A stretch of DNA of 64,000 nucleotides from Stenotrophomonas aracearum. GTDB lineage: Bacteria > Pseudomonadota > Gammaproteobacteria > Xanthomonadales > Xanthomonadaceae. Below, one piece after another: positions 46,872-54,401 of the stretch. The DNA is taken from contig NZ_CP115543.1 in the NCBI RefSeq assembly GCF_031834615.1, positions 3,917,001 through 3,981,000 of the forward strand, read 5' to 3'. The notes under the pieces were generated by a model, which saw only the letters and a program-made list of their open reading frames with translations, did no database searches and was not told the origin of the DNA. The number at the start of each line of letters is the position of its first letter. The first letter of the stretch is position 1. The translations under genes and the position numbers were made by a program.

Positions 46872-48866
46872 ATGAGCCAAGCAACAGAAGCTGGCGCATC
46901 CCCGAATCAGGGGGATGCCCATTCCCATGGCGGCCTGTTTGGAGTCAATGCCGAGCTGCTGTTCGCCATAGTCTGCGGGCTGCTCCTCGTGACCGGCTTC
47001 ATCATTGAGAAGTCGGGTGCGTTCGGTATCGCATGGTTGCCCACGGCGTTCTACATGCTAGCCTACGTATTCGGTGGATGGTTCACCCTGCGCGAAGCAA
47101 TTGAAAACATTCGAAAGAAGCGCTTCGAGATCGATACGCTCATGCTGGTTGCGGCAGCAGGGGCCGCCACCCTCGGAGCCTGGGCTGAGGGCGCATTGCT
47201 GTTGTTCCTCTTCAGCCTGGGTCATTCGTTGGAAAACTACGCTATGGGTCGGGCCAAGCGCGCCATCGAGGCACTCGCCAAGCTGGCACCCGAGACTGCC
47301 CTGGTGGTTAAGCAAGGCGGGCCGGTGGAGGTGCCTGTTTCGGCGCTGGAGCCCGGCGACGTCGTTCTGGTGAGAGCGAATGATCGGTTGCCCGCCGATG
47401 GCTTCGTGGTCAAGGGATCCAGCAACGTCAACCAGGCACCGGTGACAGGTGAGAGCATTCCGGTGGACAAACATCCGGTGCCTGACGCCGAAGAAGCGAG
47501 GCGTCGTCCCGATGCAGTTGACATGGCGTCTAGAGTGTTTGCAGGCACCATCAACGGTTCCGGAGCGTTGGAGGTGGAGGTTAGCCGGCGCTCTACGGAA
47601 TCCGCGCTTGCACGCGTGGTCAAGATGGTCAGCGAGGCCGAGACACGAAAATCACCCACTCAACGTCTTACGGACAAGTTTGAGCGCATCTTCGTTCCCT
47701 GTGTTCTCGCCCTCTCTGGCATTCTGCTGTTCTCGTGGGTGGTGATTGACGAGCCGTTCCGTGACAGCTTTTACCGGTCCATGGCCGTGCTGGTTGCAGC
47801 CAGTCCGTGCGCATTGGCCATTGCCACCCCAAGCGCTGTTCTAGCCGGCATTGCCCGGGCCGCGCGTAGCGGAGTACTGATCAAGGGCGGTGCCCCGCTG
47901 GAGGAGCTCGGCATGGTCACGGCAATTGCCTTTGACAAGACCGGGACCCTGACCGAGGGCAAGCCCCGCGTAACCGACATTGTCGTGGCGGAGGGCGTAA
48001 CCGAGAAGGAGTTACTAGAGATCAGCGTCGCCGTGGAAGCGCTGAGCGACCACCCATTGGCGGCCGCCATCGTTGCAGACGGTAGGACGCGCCTTTCCGG
48101 CCAGGTCGCAGTGGTAGCCAGTGGATTTGAGAATCTCGCCGGACGAGGAGTACGAGCGGAGGTTGATGGCCAGCCTGCCTGGATCGGGAAGGCTGAAATG
48201 TTTGGGGCTGACGGGGTTCCGGCTTTAGGCTCGTCCGCCAAAGAAGGTATCGCAACGCTGCGCAATCGCGGCCGAACGACAATGGCGGTGAGACTGGGCG
48301 ACAGGGATCTTGGCGTCATCGGCTTGATGGACACACCGCGGTCCGAGGCGCGCGATGCGCTGGACAGATTGCGTGGACTAGGCGTGAGCAGGATGATCAT
48401 GATCTCTGGTGATCACCAGTTGGTCGCGCAATCTGTAGGCAGCGACGTCGGTGTCGATGAAGCGTGGGGCAACCTCATGCCAGACGACAAGGTTTCCGCG
48501 ATACGTGAGATCAAGGCTAGCCAAAGGATCGCGATGGTTGGCGATGGCGTCAATGACGCACCTGCCATGGCCAGCGCCAACGTTGGTATCGCAATGGGCG
48601 CGGCGTCCTCGGACGTCGCTCTGGAGACTGCGGACGTTGCACTCATGTCGGAAGATCTGCGGCAGGTGGCCTTCTCGGTAGCCCTCAGCCGGCGCACTAA
48701 GAAGGTCATTCGTCAGAATCTGTACGTTAGCCTTGGCGTGGTCGCTTTGCTGGTTCCTGCCACGGTTCTGGGCTTAGGTATCGGCCCTGCGGTTGCAGTC
48801 CATGAAGGAACTACTCTTCTGGTCGTCATCAACGCGCTGCGGCTGCTCGGGTTTCGGGCACCCTGA
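46872..48866 (+). CDS. czcP: P1B-4-type heavy-metal P-type ATPase (CzcP/CoaT-like)
   Basis: 664 residues. Metal-exporting ATPase of the inner membrane. Motifs: TGES (NQAPVTGESIPV), SPC at 311-313 in the sixth helix instead of CPC, DKTGTLTEG (phospho-Asp355), HP (SDHPLAAAI), GDGVNDAPAM, and HEGTT at 644 in the last helices. SPC plus HEGxT is the signature of the P1B-4 subgroup (CzcP, CoaT, CtpD) linked to Zn, Co, Cd or Ni/Fe export. No N-terminal HMA domain; a short His stretch (DAHSHGG) instead. GGAG 9 bases before ATG. Three bases separate it from the regulator gene. Confidence 0.88.
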   Translation: MSQATEAGASPNQGDAHSHGGLFGVNAELLFAIVCGLLLVTGFIIEKSGAFGIAWLPTAFYMLAYVFGGWFTLREAIENIRKKRFEIDTLMLVAAAGAATLGAWAEGALLLFLFSLGHSLENYAMGRAKRAIEALAKLAPETALVVKQGGPVEVPVSALEPGDVVLVRANDRLPADGFVVKGSSNVNQAPVTGESIPVDKHPVPDAEEARRRPDAVDMASRVFAGTINGSGALEVEVSRRSTESALARVVKMVSEAETRKSPTQRLTDKFERIFVPCVLALSGILLFSWVVIDEPFRDSFYRSMAVLVAASPCALAIATPSAVLAGIARAARSGVLIKGGAPLEELGMVTAIAFDKTGTLTEGKPRVTDIVVAEGVTEKELLEISVAVEALSDHPLAAAIVADGRTRLSGQVAVVASGFENLAGRGVRAEVDGQPAWIGKAEMFGADGVPALGSSAKEGIATLRNRGRTTMAVRLGDRDLGVIGLMDTPRSEARDALDRLRGLGVSRMIMISGDHQLVAQSVGSDVGVDEAWGNLMPDDKVSAIREIKASQRIAMVGDGVNDAPAMASANVGIAMGAASSDVALETADVALMSEDLRQVAFSVALSRRTKKVIRQNLYVSLGVVALLVPATVLGLGIGPAVAVHEGTTLLVVINALRLLGFRAP

Positions 48867-48868
48867 TC

Positions 48869-49594
48869 GTGGACATCCTGCTAATTGACAGCGATCGGTA
48901 TCTCGTTCGCACGCTACTTGACGAATTGGAAGCCAAGCATCACACCGTGGACGTTGCCCTGGATGGGATCACAGGCTTACATCTTTCTGTGTCAAACAGC
49001 TATGACGCGATAATTGTCGACTGGGACCTTCCGCGGATGAGCGGATTGGACGTGGTACGCAGATTGCGACGTGAACACAATTCTTCCGTTCCATTGCTGA
49101 TGCTTGCGTCCATGGCAGATATCGCCAGCAAAGTAGAGGCCTTTCGGACAGGCACTGACGACTTTGTCACAAAGCCGTTCGATCCACTGGAGCTGGAGGT
49201 TCGCCTAGAAGCACTAGTGGCCCGTTCTCGCGGCAGAGTCGGGATGCGCCGCCTTTCCGTTGGCAACTTGACTATGGACTTGGCCACTCTCGAGGCATTC
49301 CGCGCGGGAAACCGCCTTCACCTCTATCCTGCGTCTTGGAAGCTTCTAGAGGTCCTGATGCGCGAGAGCCCTGGAGCCGTTCCCAGGGAGCATCTCGAAC
49401 GCGCGGTGTGGGGTCATCAGACACCTGACCATGACTTATTGCGCTCACAAATGTCTAGCCTTCGCAAGACCGTGGACGGGCCATTCAAGGACAAATTGAT
49501 CCACACACTTCCGCGGTTTGGATACAGGCTTTCTATTCAGACCTCGATGGAGATGCGCGCAGCAGTGATGGAGGGCTCTGGAAGCTATGATTGA
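48869..49594 (+). CDS. OmpR-type response regulator next to the metal pump
   Basis: 241 residues, GTG start 3 bases after the ATPase stop. Receiver domain with phospho-acceptor Asp51 (IIVDWDLPRMSG) and VTKPFDPLE; C-terminal winged helix of the OmpR class (LHLYPASWKLLEVLM ... LRSQMSSLRKTV ... IHTLPRFGYRLS). Gene order suggests a CzcR-like regulator of the efflux operon. No histidine kinase gene follows, which a CzcRS pair would have; a kinase elsewhere must serve it, or it works without phosphorylation. Confidence 0.85.
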   Translation: MDILLIDSDRYLVRTLLDELEAKHHTVDVALDGITGLHLSVSNSYDAIIVDWDLPRMSGLDVVRRLRREHNSSVPLLMLASMADIASKVEAFRTGTDDFVTKPFDPLELEVRLEALVARSRGRVGMRRLSVGNLTMDLATLEAFRAGNRLHLYPASWKLLEVLMRESPGAVPREHLERAVWGHQTPDHDLLRSQMSSLRKTVDGPFKDKLIHTLPRFGYRLSIQTSMEMRAAVMEGSGSYD

Positions 49595-49657
49595 ACGAAA
49601 TGGCTTCTGCATTGATACCGGCCGTGCCTGGTTGGTGAAAGTTGATCGAGGTCAGTC

Positions 49658-50407
49658 ATGAAAGGTGGTTGGCTTGCCGGCGTGCCGGCTGCAGTGTTCG
49701 CTTCAGCCTCGCTTTGGGGAATCTTGGCAATGCAGCCGTATGCGCCCAAGCCACACGAGTGGATGATGTGGATCCCGGCCACGGTTACTGCGTCCAGCAT
49801 GACCATGGCTTGGGTCAGTGCCGCGATTGTGGATCAGATGCCGGCCATGTCGAACACGCGCGCTAGAAATCGTGCGGTTTTTTCGCGATGGACTCTCATG
49901 GTTGCGCTACTGGCAGCCATCGCCGTCTTCATTGCGTGCGTGACATCGAGCGAGCTTGATAGAGTGTTGGCATTGTTTGTTGGCGCGTCCCTAGTTCTAT
50001 ATTCCTCAGTAGAATCGCTTGTTGCGGCGGCACGTTGTCGCGCGAAGTTCGCCCCTACAATATTCGTCATGCTTCTACAATCGGCGGCGTTGGTGCTCAC
50101 CGCGTTCCTGGTAGCCCACGATGAGCCGTCGCTCGACAGAGTAAGTGAAAGTTGGTTTACGGCGTGCATCTTGGCCTCGGGACTCTCTGCGCTCGCTGTC
50201 GCCAGATACTGGCAGGCGCTGTTGAACGACCCATTAGTCTCCTTTTCGCCAATGATTCGCTCAGTTTTGCGATTCTTTGCCGGCGACATGGCGTTGAGTA
50301 CTTGGCATAGCAGGAGCCTGGTGAACGGTGACCCAGGGGAAGTGGCTGCCAAGGGGCCAGTCCGAAGGCGGCAGAAGCGTGGAAGAGAAAGCCGGCGGAG
50401 GCGATAA
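49658..50407 (+). CDS. membrane protein of unknown function, about six helices
   Basis: 249 residues. About six hydrophobic segments (near 5-27, 40-62, 78-98, 103-125, 133-153, 166-188) and a strongly basic C-terminal tail (KGPVRRRQKRGRESRRRR). No enzyme or transporter motif recognised. It follows the regulator on the same strand (63 bases) and may be linked to it or be a separate cargo gene. Confidence 0.6.
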   Translation: MKGGWLAGVPAAVFASASLWGILAMQPYAPKPHEWMMWIPATVTASSMTMAWVSAAIVDQMPAMSNTRARNRAVFSRWTLMVALLAAIAVFIACVTSSELDRVLALFVGASLVLYSSVESLVAAARCRAKFAPTIFVMLLQSAALVLTAFLVAHDEPSLDRVSESWFTACILASGLSALAVARYWQALLNDPLVSFSPMIRSVLRFFAGDMALSTWHSRSLVNGDPGEVAAKGPVRRRQKRGRESRRRR

Positions 50408-50423
50408 AGCGAATAGTCGGAAA

Positions 50424-51299
50424 ATGGACTTGGAAAGTGATGAGGTGGGTCGGGACATGTTGGAGAGAAGAACTCCCGGGAGGGATAAGCGGGTAGAGGC
50501 TATCCTGATAGAACGCTACAAGAAGTATTTCATGAGCGAGAATTCGTTCAAACGCGGACTGGGTGTTCCTTGGCCAGCATTACGTAGCGCTATCATCAGC
50601 GAGGCAATGCGCTGTCACAGCGAAGTAGCTGGTACGCTCCCGCTCACTCTACAGCAGGCGGCCGCTGTGCTGAGTGTCCCACCCAGAGCACTGTTGGCGC
50701 TGAGCAAAAAGCATGCCGGTGAAAATGCAATATTTGCCTCCCTTTCAGGTAGTCGGGGGCTGGTACGAAGGGGGGTGGTATGCCCATGCAGGTTATTGCA
50801 GTGGGCATCAGAAGTGGACGCTGTCAGTGGATGGCGGGAAAGGCGGAGTGAGGTGGCGAGCATCGGTGCTACCGCGAAAGCTGCCGAGATTGTTGATCAG
50901 ATTGGACTGCTGGAGTCGACCTTGGTTGAAGCAAGGATGGTTGATGTATCGAGAGGCGATCCTAAAGTGATCTCGCTTCGGCTGGATGAACGTGCACTGC
51001 CGATGAACATGGACGACATTCGCATGTGGCAGCAGCAGGAAGAGCGAGCATTGCTCGAAAGCCGCGATCGAGGGGTACGTGCTGTCTCAATTCCTGAGGC
51101 GCTATCGCTCCGGTGGCAGGACGAGGGCCTGCGTAGAGTGTGGCTGGACAGATTTCGTGTCACTCTGGTTCGCCTTGAGGCGCTACTGAATTACCATCGC
51201 AGTGATCTCAGGCAGGTTGCGATCCAGACAAAAGCTCAACTTCGAACGGTCGAACACGGACGACGAAGGCTGAGGCTTGTTATTTCGAGTGTTCGTTGA
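50424..51299 (+). CDS. hypothetical protein
   Basis: 291 residues from the ATG at 50424; a GTG at 50328 would add 32 residues overlapping the previous gene. The first third holds LTLQQAAAVLSVPPRALLAL, which has the look of an excisionase/MerR-type helix-turn-helix start, but the expected continuation is not seen. The rest is rich in Arg, Glu and Leu (helical; WLDRFRVTLVRLEALLNYH). Not assigned. A frameshift in the middle cannot be excluded because a neighbouring frame stays open at 50713-50970. Confidence 0.45.
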   Translation: MDLESDEVGRDMLERRTPGRDKRVEAILIERYKKYFMSENSFKRGLGVPWPALRSAIISEAMRCHSEVAGTLPLTLQQAAAVLSVPPRALLALSKKHAGENAIFASLSGSRGLVRRGVVCPCRLLQWASEVDAVSGWRERRSEVASIGATAKAAEIVDQIGLLESTLVEARMVDVSRGDPKVISLRLDERALPMNMDDIRMWQQQEERALLESRDRGVRAVSIPEALSLRWQDEGLRRVWLDRFRVTLVRLEALLNYHRSDLRQVAIQTKAQLRTVEHGRRRLRLVISSVR

Positions 51300-51573
51300 C
51301 TGGGACCGCGGAAGCGAGCGTATGCAACTGGGCCGGTACTCTAATGGCCATAGTCGCCAGCTAGACGCGTCTTCATCCAATAAAAAGAAGGCGACCCTTG
51401 TGCATTGGGAAGGAGACCGTTGTCCTATGCAGGTCTGGGGGCCTAGGTCGCTTGTCTGGAAAGCCTTTGAACTGTGGGCCTAATGGCCGGCAGGTGGTTG
51501 GCCGCCGATAACTGTCGCTTGACGTGTACCAGAAAGAGTATTCTCGGACCAGACTTAAGGAGGGTATCGGGCC

Positions 51574-51948
51574 ATGTCTCAGCCACCTGTTTGTCAAGTC
51601 TTAGACCTGAAAGCTGCCGCGATTCGGACCTTCGTACGAATCGCGCAGGCTTGGCGGTTGTCTGAGGATGAGCAAAGTCAGATACTGACCCTGTCCGAGC
51701 TGCCGCGCTCAGATGAAGATGTGAACCGAATGGTCGATGACACGGTGCTTCTCCGGATCGTGAACGCGATATCGATCTACGGAGCCTTGCACAGCCTGTT
51801 CCCGGATGCAGCTCAGGCTGATACATGGATTCATCGCGCCAATTCGGCCCCTCGGTTCGGTGGTGACCCAGCCATTCGGCTGATGTGTAGCGGGTCTGCG
51901 CGTGCCCTTGAGACAGTGCGGGACCATCTTGAAGCTCAGCTGCGTTGA
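51574..51948 (+). CDS. orphan MbcA/ParS/Xre-type antitoxin-like protein
   Basis: 124 residues. C-terminal half matches the MbcA/ParS/Xre toxin-binding domain (DUF2384): LFPDAAQADTWIHRANSAP, then FGGDPAIRLMCSG and a closing VRDHLEAQL helix. These antitoxins neutralise RES-domain toxins that attack NAD. Strong ribosome site AAGGAGG 11 bases upstream. No RES-domain gene is found before or after it on either strand, so it is an orphan antitoxin, perhaps with another role or a lost partner. Confidence 0.75.
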   Translation: MSQPPVCQVLDLKAAAIRTFVRIAQAWRLSEDEQSQILTLSELPRSDEDVNRMVDDTVLLRIVNAISIYGALHSLFPDAAQADTWIHRANSAPRFGGDPAIRLMCSGSARALETVRDHLEAQLR

Positions 51949-52253
51949 TTCCAAGCTAGCTGATACTTAGGTGAGATTGCGCAGATGGCCGCGTCGAGTT
52001 GGAGGAACCAAGCAGCTGTAGTTGCTCTTGCGAGCTTGGTCCCGACACTCGCGCATGCCGAAGGGAAGCGCGCGATGAGGTTTCGAGAAGATTTTCGCTC
52101 TGCGTCATCATTGTTTCAAAGGGGAAGGTAGGAGCATTCCTCGAATCAGATCGCGCGCACCAATGCGTTTAGATCAATGACTGTGGTTAGCCGACTATAG
52201 GCAAAACAGTGGCCATCGTGTCTCACCCTGGGCGACCGGGCCCGGTTATTGTG
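51949..52253. other. gap of about 305 bases, only a 48-codon ORF
   Basis: The only frame of note is 51985-52131 (plus, 48 residues, hydrophobic start then AHAEGKRAMRF, signal-peptide-like). No ribosome site stands out. No RES toxin remnant could be read here. The helicase fragment starts after it. Confidence 0.35.
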
Positions 52254-52675
52254 AAAGGGTCATCCGGAGGACACGCCCCTGAGACCGACCATACGTGCGG
52301 AGCTGATTCGAGATGCAACGAAGGCACTTGCGGCCCTCGCTGAGGGAAAAAGCGAAACCTTGGCAAGCAGCGCCTTCGCAATTTAGGCAGCGCGTAAGTC
52401 ACACCGGCAGGCATCTGCGGAAGCGCACGATATCGACTCCGCTTTTGCTGAAGGGCCTGGAGTTTGAACGGGTATCTATCCCAAAGGCAGCCCACTTTTA
52501 TCAAGAGAGGGACGAAGGGACCCGCGCTAGGCTCTTCTACGTTGCACTTTCGCGTGCCAGATCTTCCTTGATTATTTCATCCTCTAGCCCTGCGATGCGG
52601 CTTCCCGTTCCAAGTTGGCGTCAACCCAGTCTCCGCGTGACCATCGATGCTAAGCTCAGTGTCCTGAAACACTGA
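52254..52675 (+). pseudogene. remnant of a UvrD/Rep-like superfamily I helicase (C-terminal part)
   Basis: Two frames together read as the end of an SF1 helicase. First frame, about 52257-52386: PTIRAELIRDATKALAALAE, ending in TAG. Second frame, about 52345-52675: STPLLLKGLEFERVSI (motif V type), then RARLFYVALSRARSSLII (motif VI type). A frameshift between about 52360 and 52385 joins them, and the ATPase N-terminal part is absent. Helicases with this end occur in DNA repair and in anti-phage systems (for example Gabija GajB); which one this was cannot be told. Convergent with dtcC. Confidence 0.6.
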
Positions 52676-52722
52676 GCAGACGAGGTTTCGTCGCCCTGGA
52701 GAATGCTGACAGCCCACCGCGG

Positions 52723-53943
52723 CTAGCAAACATCGGCGTCCGCAAGCTTCGGCAGCAAGTGCGCCAAGAAGGAGGCGCTTGTATACGCCGCATAGGCTTG
52801 CCAACCATCGGACTTTTCCGAGTCAGCAAAGTCGCATACAGATTTAATGACGAGCGGTGTGGCCCCACATAATTCTGCAGCCGCCATGACTGCATATGCC
52901 TCCATCTCAACGCCAATAACCTCGCGGTGGCCTTCAGTGATCGGAGCAATTGCTCCGTCGTGCGCCAGCACCGATGCGCCCGAAGCCATCGGCCCGATAT
53001 GCACGGATAGGCGGCCAGCCGGCACCGATTCTCGCCAACCCGCAGAGACCTCGGCGCATAGCCTCGCATCTCGACACTCTGCTTGAACTAGGGCGGCAAT
53101 ATCGCCCCTGAGCGCGCTTTGGTAGGGGGCCGCCCGAAACACCGGCAGTGGATCTGGCCCTTGAACGTGCTTTCCACTTCCCCAATCCCAGGTGGGGTCG
53201 GCAACAATGATATCGCCGATCTCAACCTTACCTCGGACACCTGCGCAAATCCCAACCATCGAAAGAACTCTTGGCTTGAACACTTGGGCTATCTTCGCCG
53301 CAAGTGCGGCGGACATAGGCATGCCCTTGCGAGGCGCGCACGCGGCCACTACCTTCAGTCTACGCGAGCCAGCCGTAGTCGTGCCGAGATAGTAACGAGT
53401 GGGATCACCAGCTACACTGTGCGGATTCCAGCCGAAGTTTAGGCCTAGGACAGCGTCAAGCTCCGGCGAACTAAGTGCCGTGATGATGGCGACATCGACA
53501 GGAGGCGTCCTATGCCGTGCGTTGCGGCTGATGATGTACCCCACTCGACCAGTAAGTACATCGATCCAGCTGTTCTCGTCTTCTCTGTAAAACTGCAAGG
53601 ACGCGCCGCGGGCTGTCGCCTTAGTGATGGCTTCCTGCTCCAGCTCCTCTCGCGCGGTCACGAAGATGATCTCATCCGGGAGGATCGCTTTAGAGTCAAC
53701 CGTCAACAGGTCCAACAGCGCGAATCCAGATTCCGGACTGGGACGGTCCCCAATGCTTTCCGGAAGATTCACGTCGATAAGGGCGATGTCGAACCGACAC
53801 TCACGCATCCGCCTCCTGGCGTCAACAGCGTTGCTAACATGCACGATGTCCACAGCATCACCGTAGCTGCTCTTCAGCGGCGAAACAATCGCTGCAGCTT
53901 TGTCCACTTGATCATCAACAAGAATGATTCTTACGCCGGTCAA
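52723..53943 (-). CDS. dtcC: Detocs effector DtcC: response receiver fused to PNP-family nucleosidase
   Basis: 406 residues. N-terminal receiver domain (residues 3-130, phospho-acceptor Asp57 in IALIDVNLPES) followed by a purine-nucleoside-phosphorylase/MTAN-like domain from about 148 (VDVAIITALSSPELDAVL, CAGVRGKVEIGDIIVAD, ribose-binding GVEMEAYA near 344-350, and the Asp in KSVCDFAD, Asp371). In the published Detocs system the PNP domain, once activated through the receiver, cleaves ATP to adenine and ribose triphosphate and stops phage growth. All these residues are present, so the protein is probably active. Its ATG overlaps the stop of dtcB. Confidence 0.9.
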   Translation of the reverse strand: MTGVRIILVDDQVDKAAAIVSPLKSSYGDAVDIVHVSNAVDARRRMRECRFDIALIDVNLPESIGDRPSPESGFALLDLLTVDSKAILPDEIIFVTAREELEQEAITKATARGASLQFYREDENSWIDVLTGRVGYIISRNARHRTPPVDVAIITALSSPELDAVLGLNFGWNPHSVAGDPTRYYLGTTTAGSRRLKVVAACAPRKGMPMSAALAAKIAQVFKPRVLSMVGICAGVRGKVEIGDIIVADPTWDWGSGKHVQGPDPLPVFRAAPYQSALRGDIAALVQAECRDARLCAEVSAGWRESVPAGRLSVHIGPMASGASVLAHDGAIAPITEGHREVIGVEMEAYAVMAAAELCGATPLVIKSVCDFADSEKSDGWQAYAAYTSASFLAHLLPKLADADVC

Positions 53944-54401
53944 TTGAGAATTCCTTTCAATAGTTCGGTGAGTCTACCTTTCCAAGCGTCTTCTGTCTGG
54001 CTGTAGTAGACATGGCCTAAATAGAAGTTTGGGAACGTCCTTTTCATCTCTGAGGCTATGTCTTCGATAGACACGCGACTCTGTCCTTCGCCGAACCCGT
54101 CAAACATAGTGACGATTATGGTTGGCATTGTTCTCTGACGCATCTTCATCTGCATCAGCAGATCTCGTCCCGCAAAGTTCTCCTGCGCCCCACCAGATGG
54201 TTCATCCGCCCCCACGTCAAAGTTTGGCATACTCATGTCGAGTAGCACAGCGTCATAGGTAACACTGCGATTGCAGATTGCCTTCAGCGCTGAGTTAAAC
54301 GATCGCGCCTCATCCACGTCAACACCTTGCACAAGCTCCATAACAAAGGCCCTTATCTCAGCGGACTTGTCAGCATCATCTTCAATTAGGAGAATTTTCA
54401 T
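53940..54401 (-). CDS. dtcB: Detocs receiver DtcB
   Basis: 153 residues, a stand-alone receiver domain. Acidic pocket at residues 7-9 (IEDD), phospho-acceptor Asp55 (VLLDMSMPNF). No DNA-binding domain. In Detocs, DtcB takes phosphate from the kinase and prevents accidental activation of DtcC. Between Asp55 and the conserved switch it has an insertion (NFDVGADEPSGGAQENFAG) that is unusual for a receiver. Start overlaps dtcA by 20 bases and its stop overlaps the dtcC start, so the three genes form one minus-strand operon. Confidence 0.88.
   Translation of the reverse strand: MKILLIEDDADKSAEIRAFVMELVQGVDVDEARSFNSALKAICNRSVTYDAVLLDMSMPNFDVGADEPSGGAQENFAGRDLLMQMKMRQRTMPTIIVTMFDGFGEGQSRVSIEDIASEMKRTFPNFYLGHVYYSQTEDAWKGRLTELLKGILN

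Noticed and set aside
51443..51826. Minus-strand frame of 127 codons over the MbcA-like gene
   Set aside because: Antisense to a recognised domain with a strong ribosome site on the plus strand.
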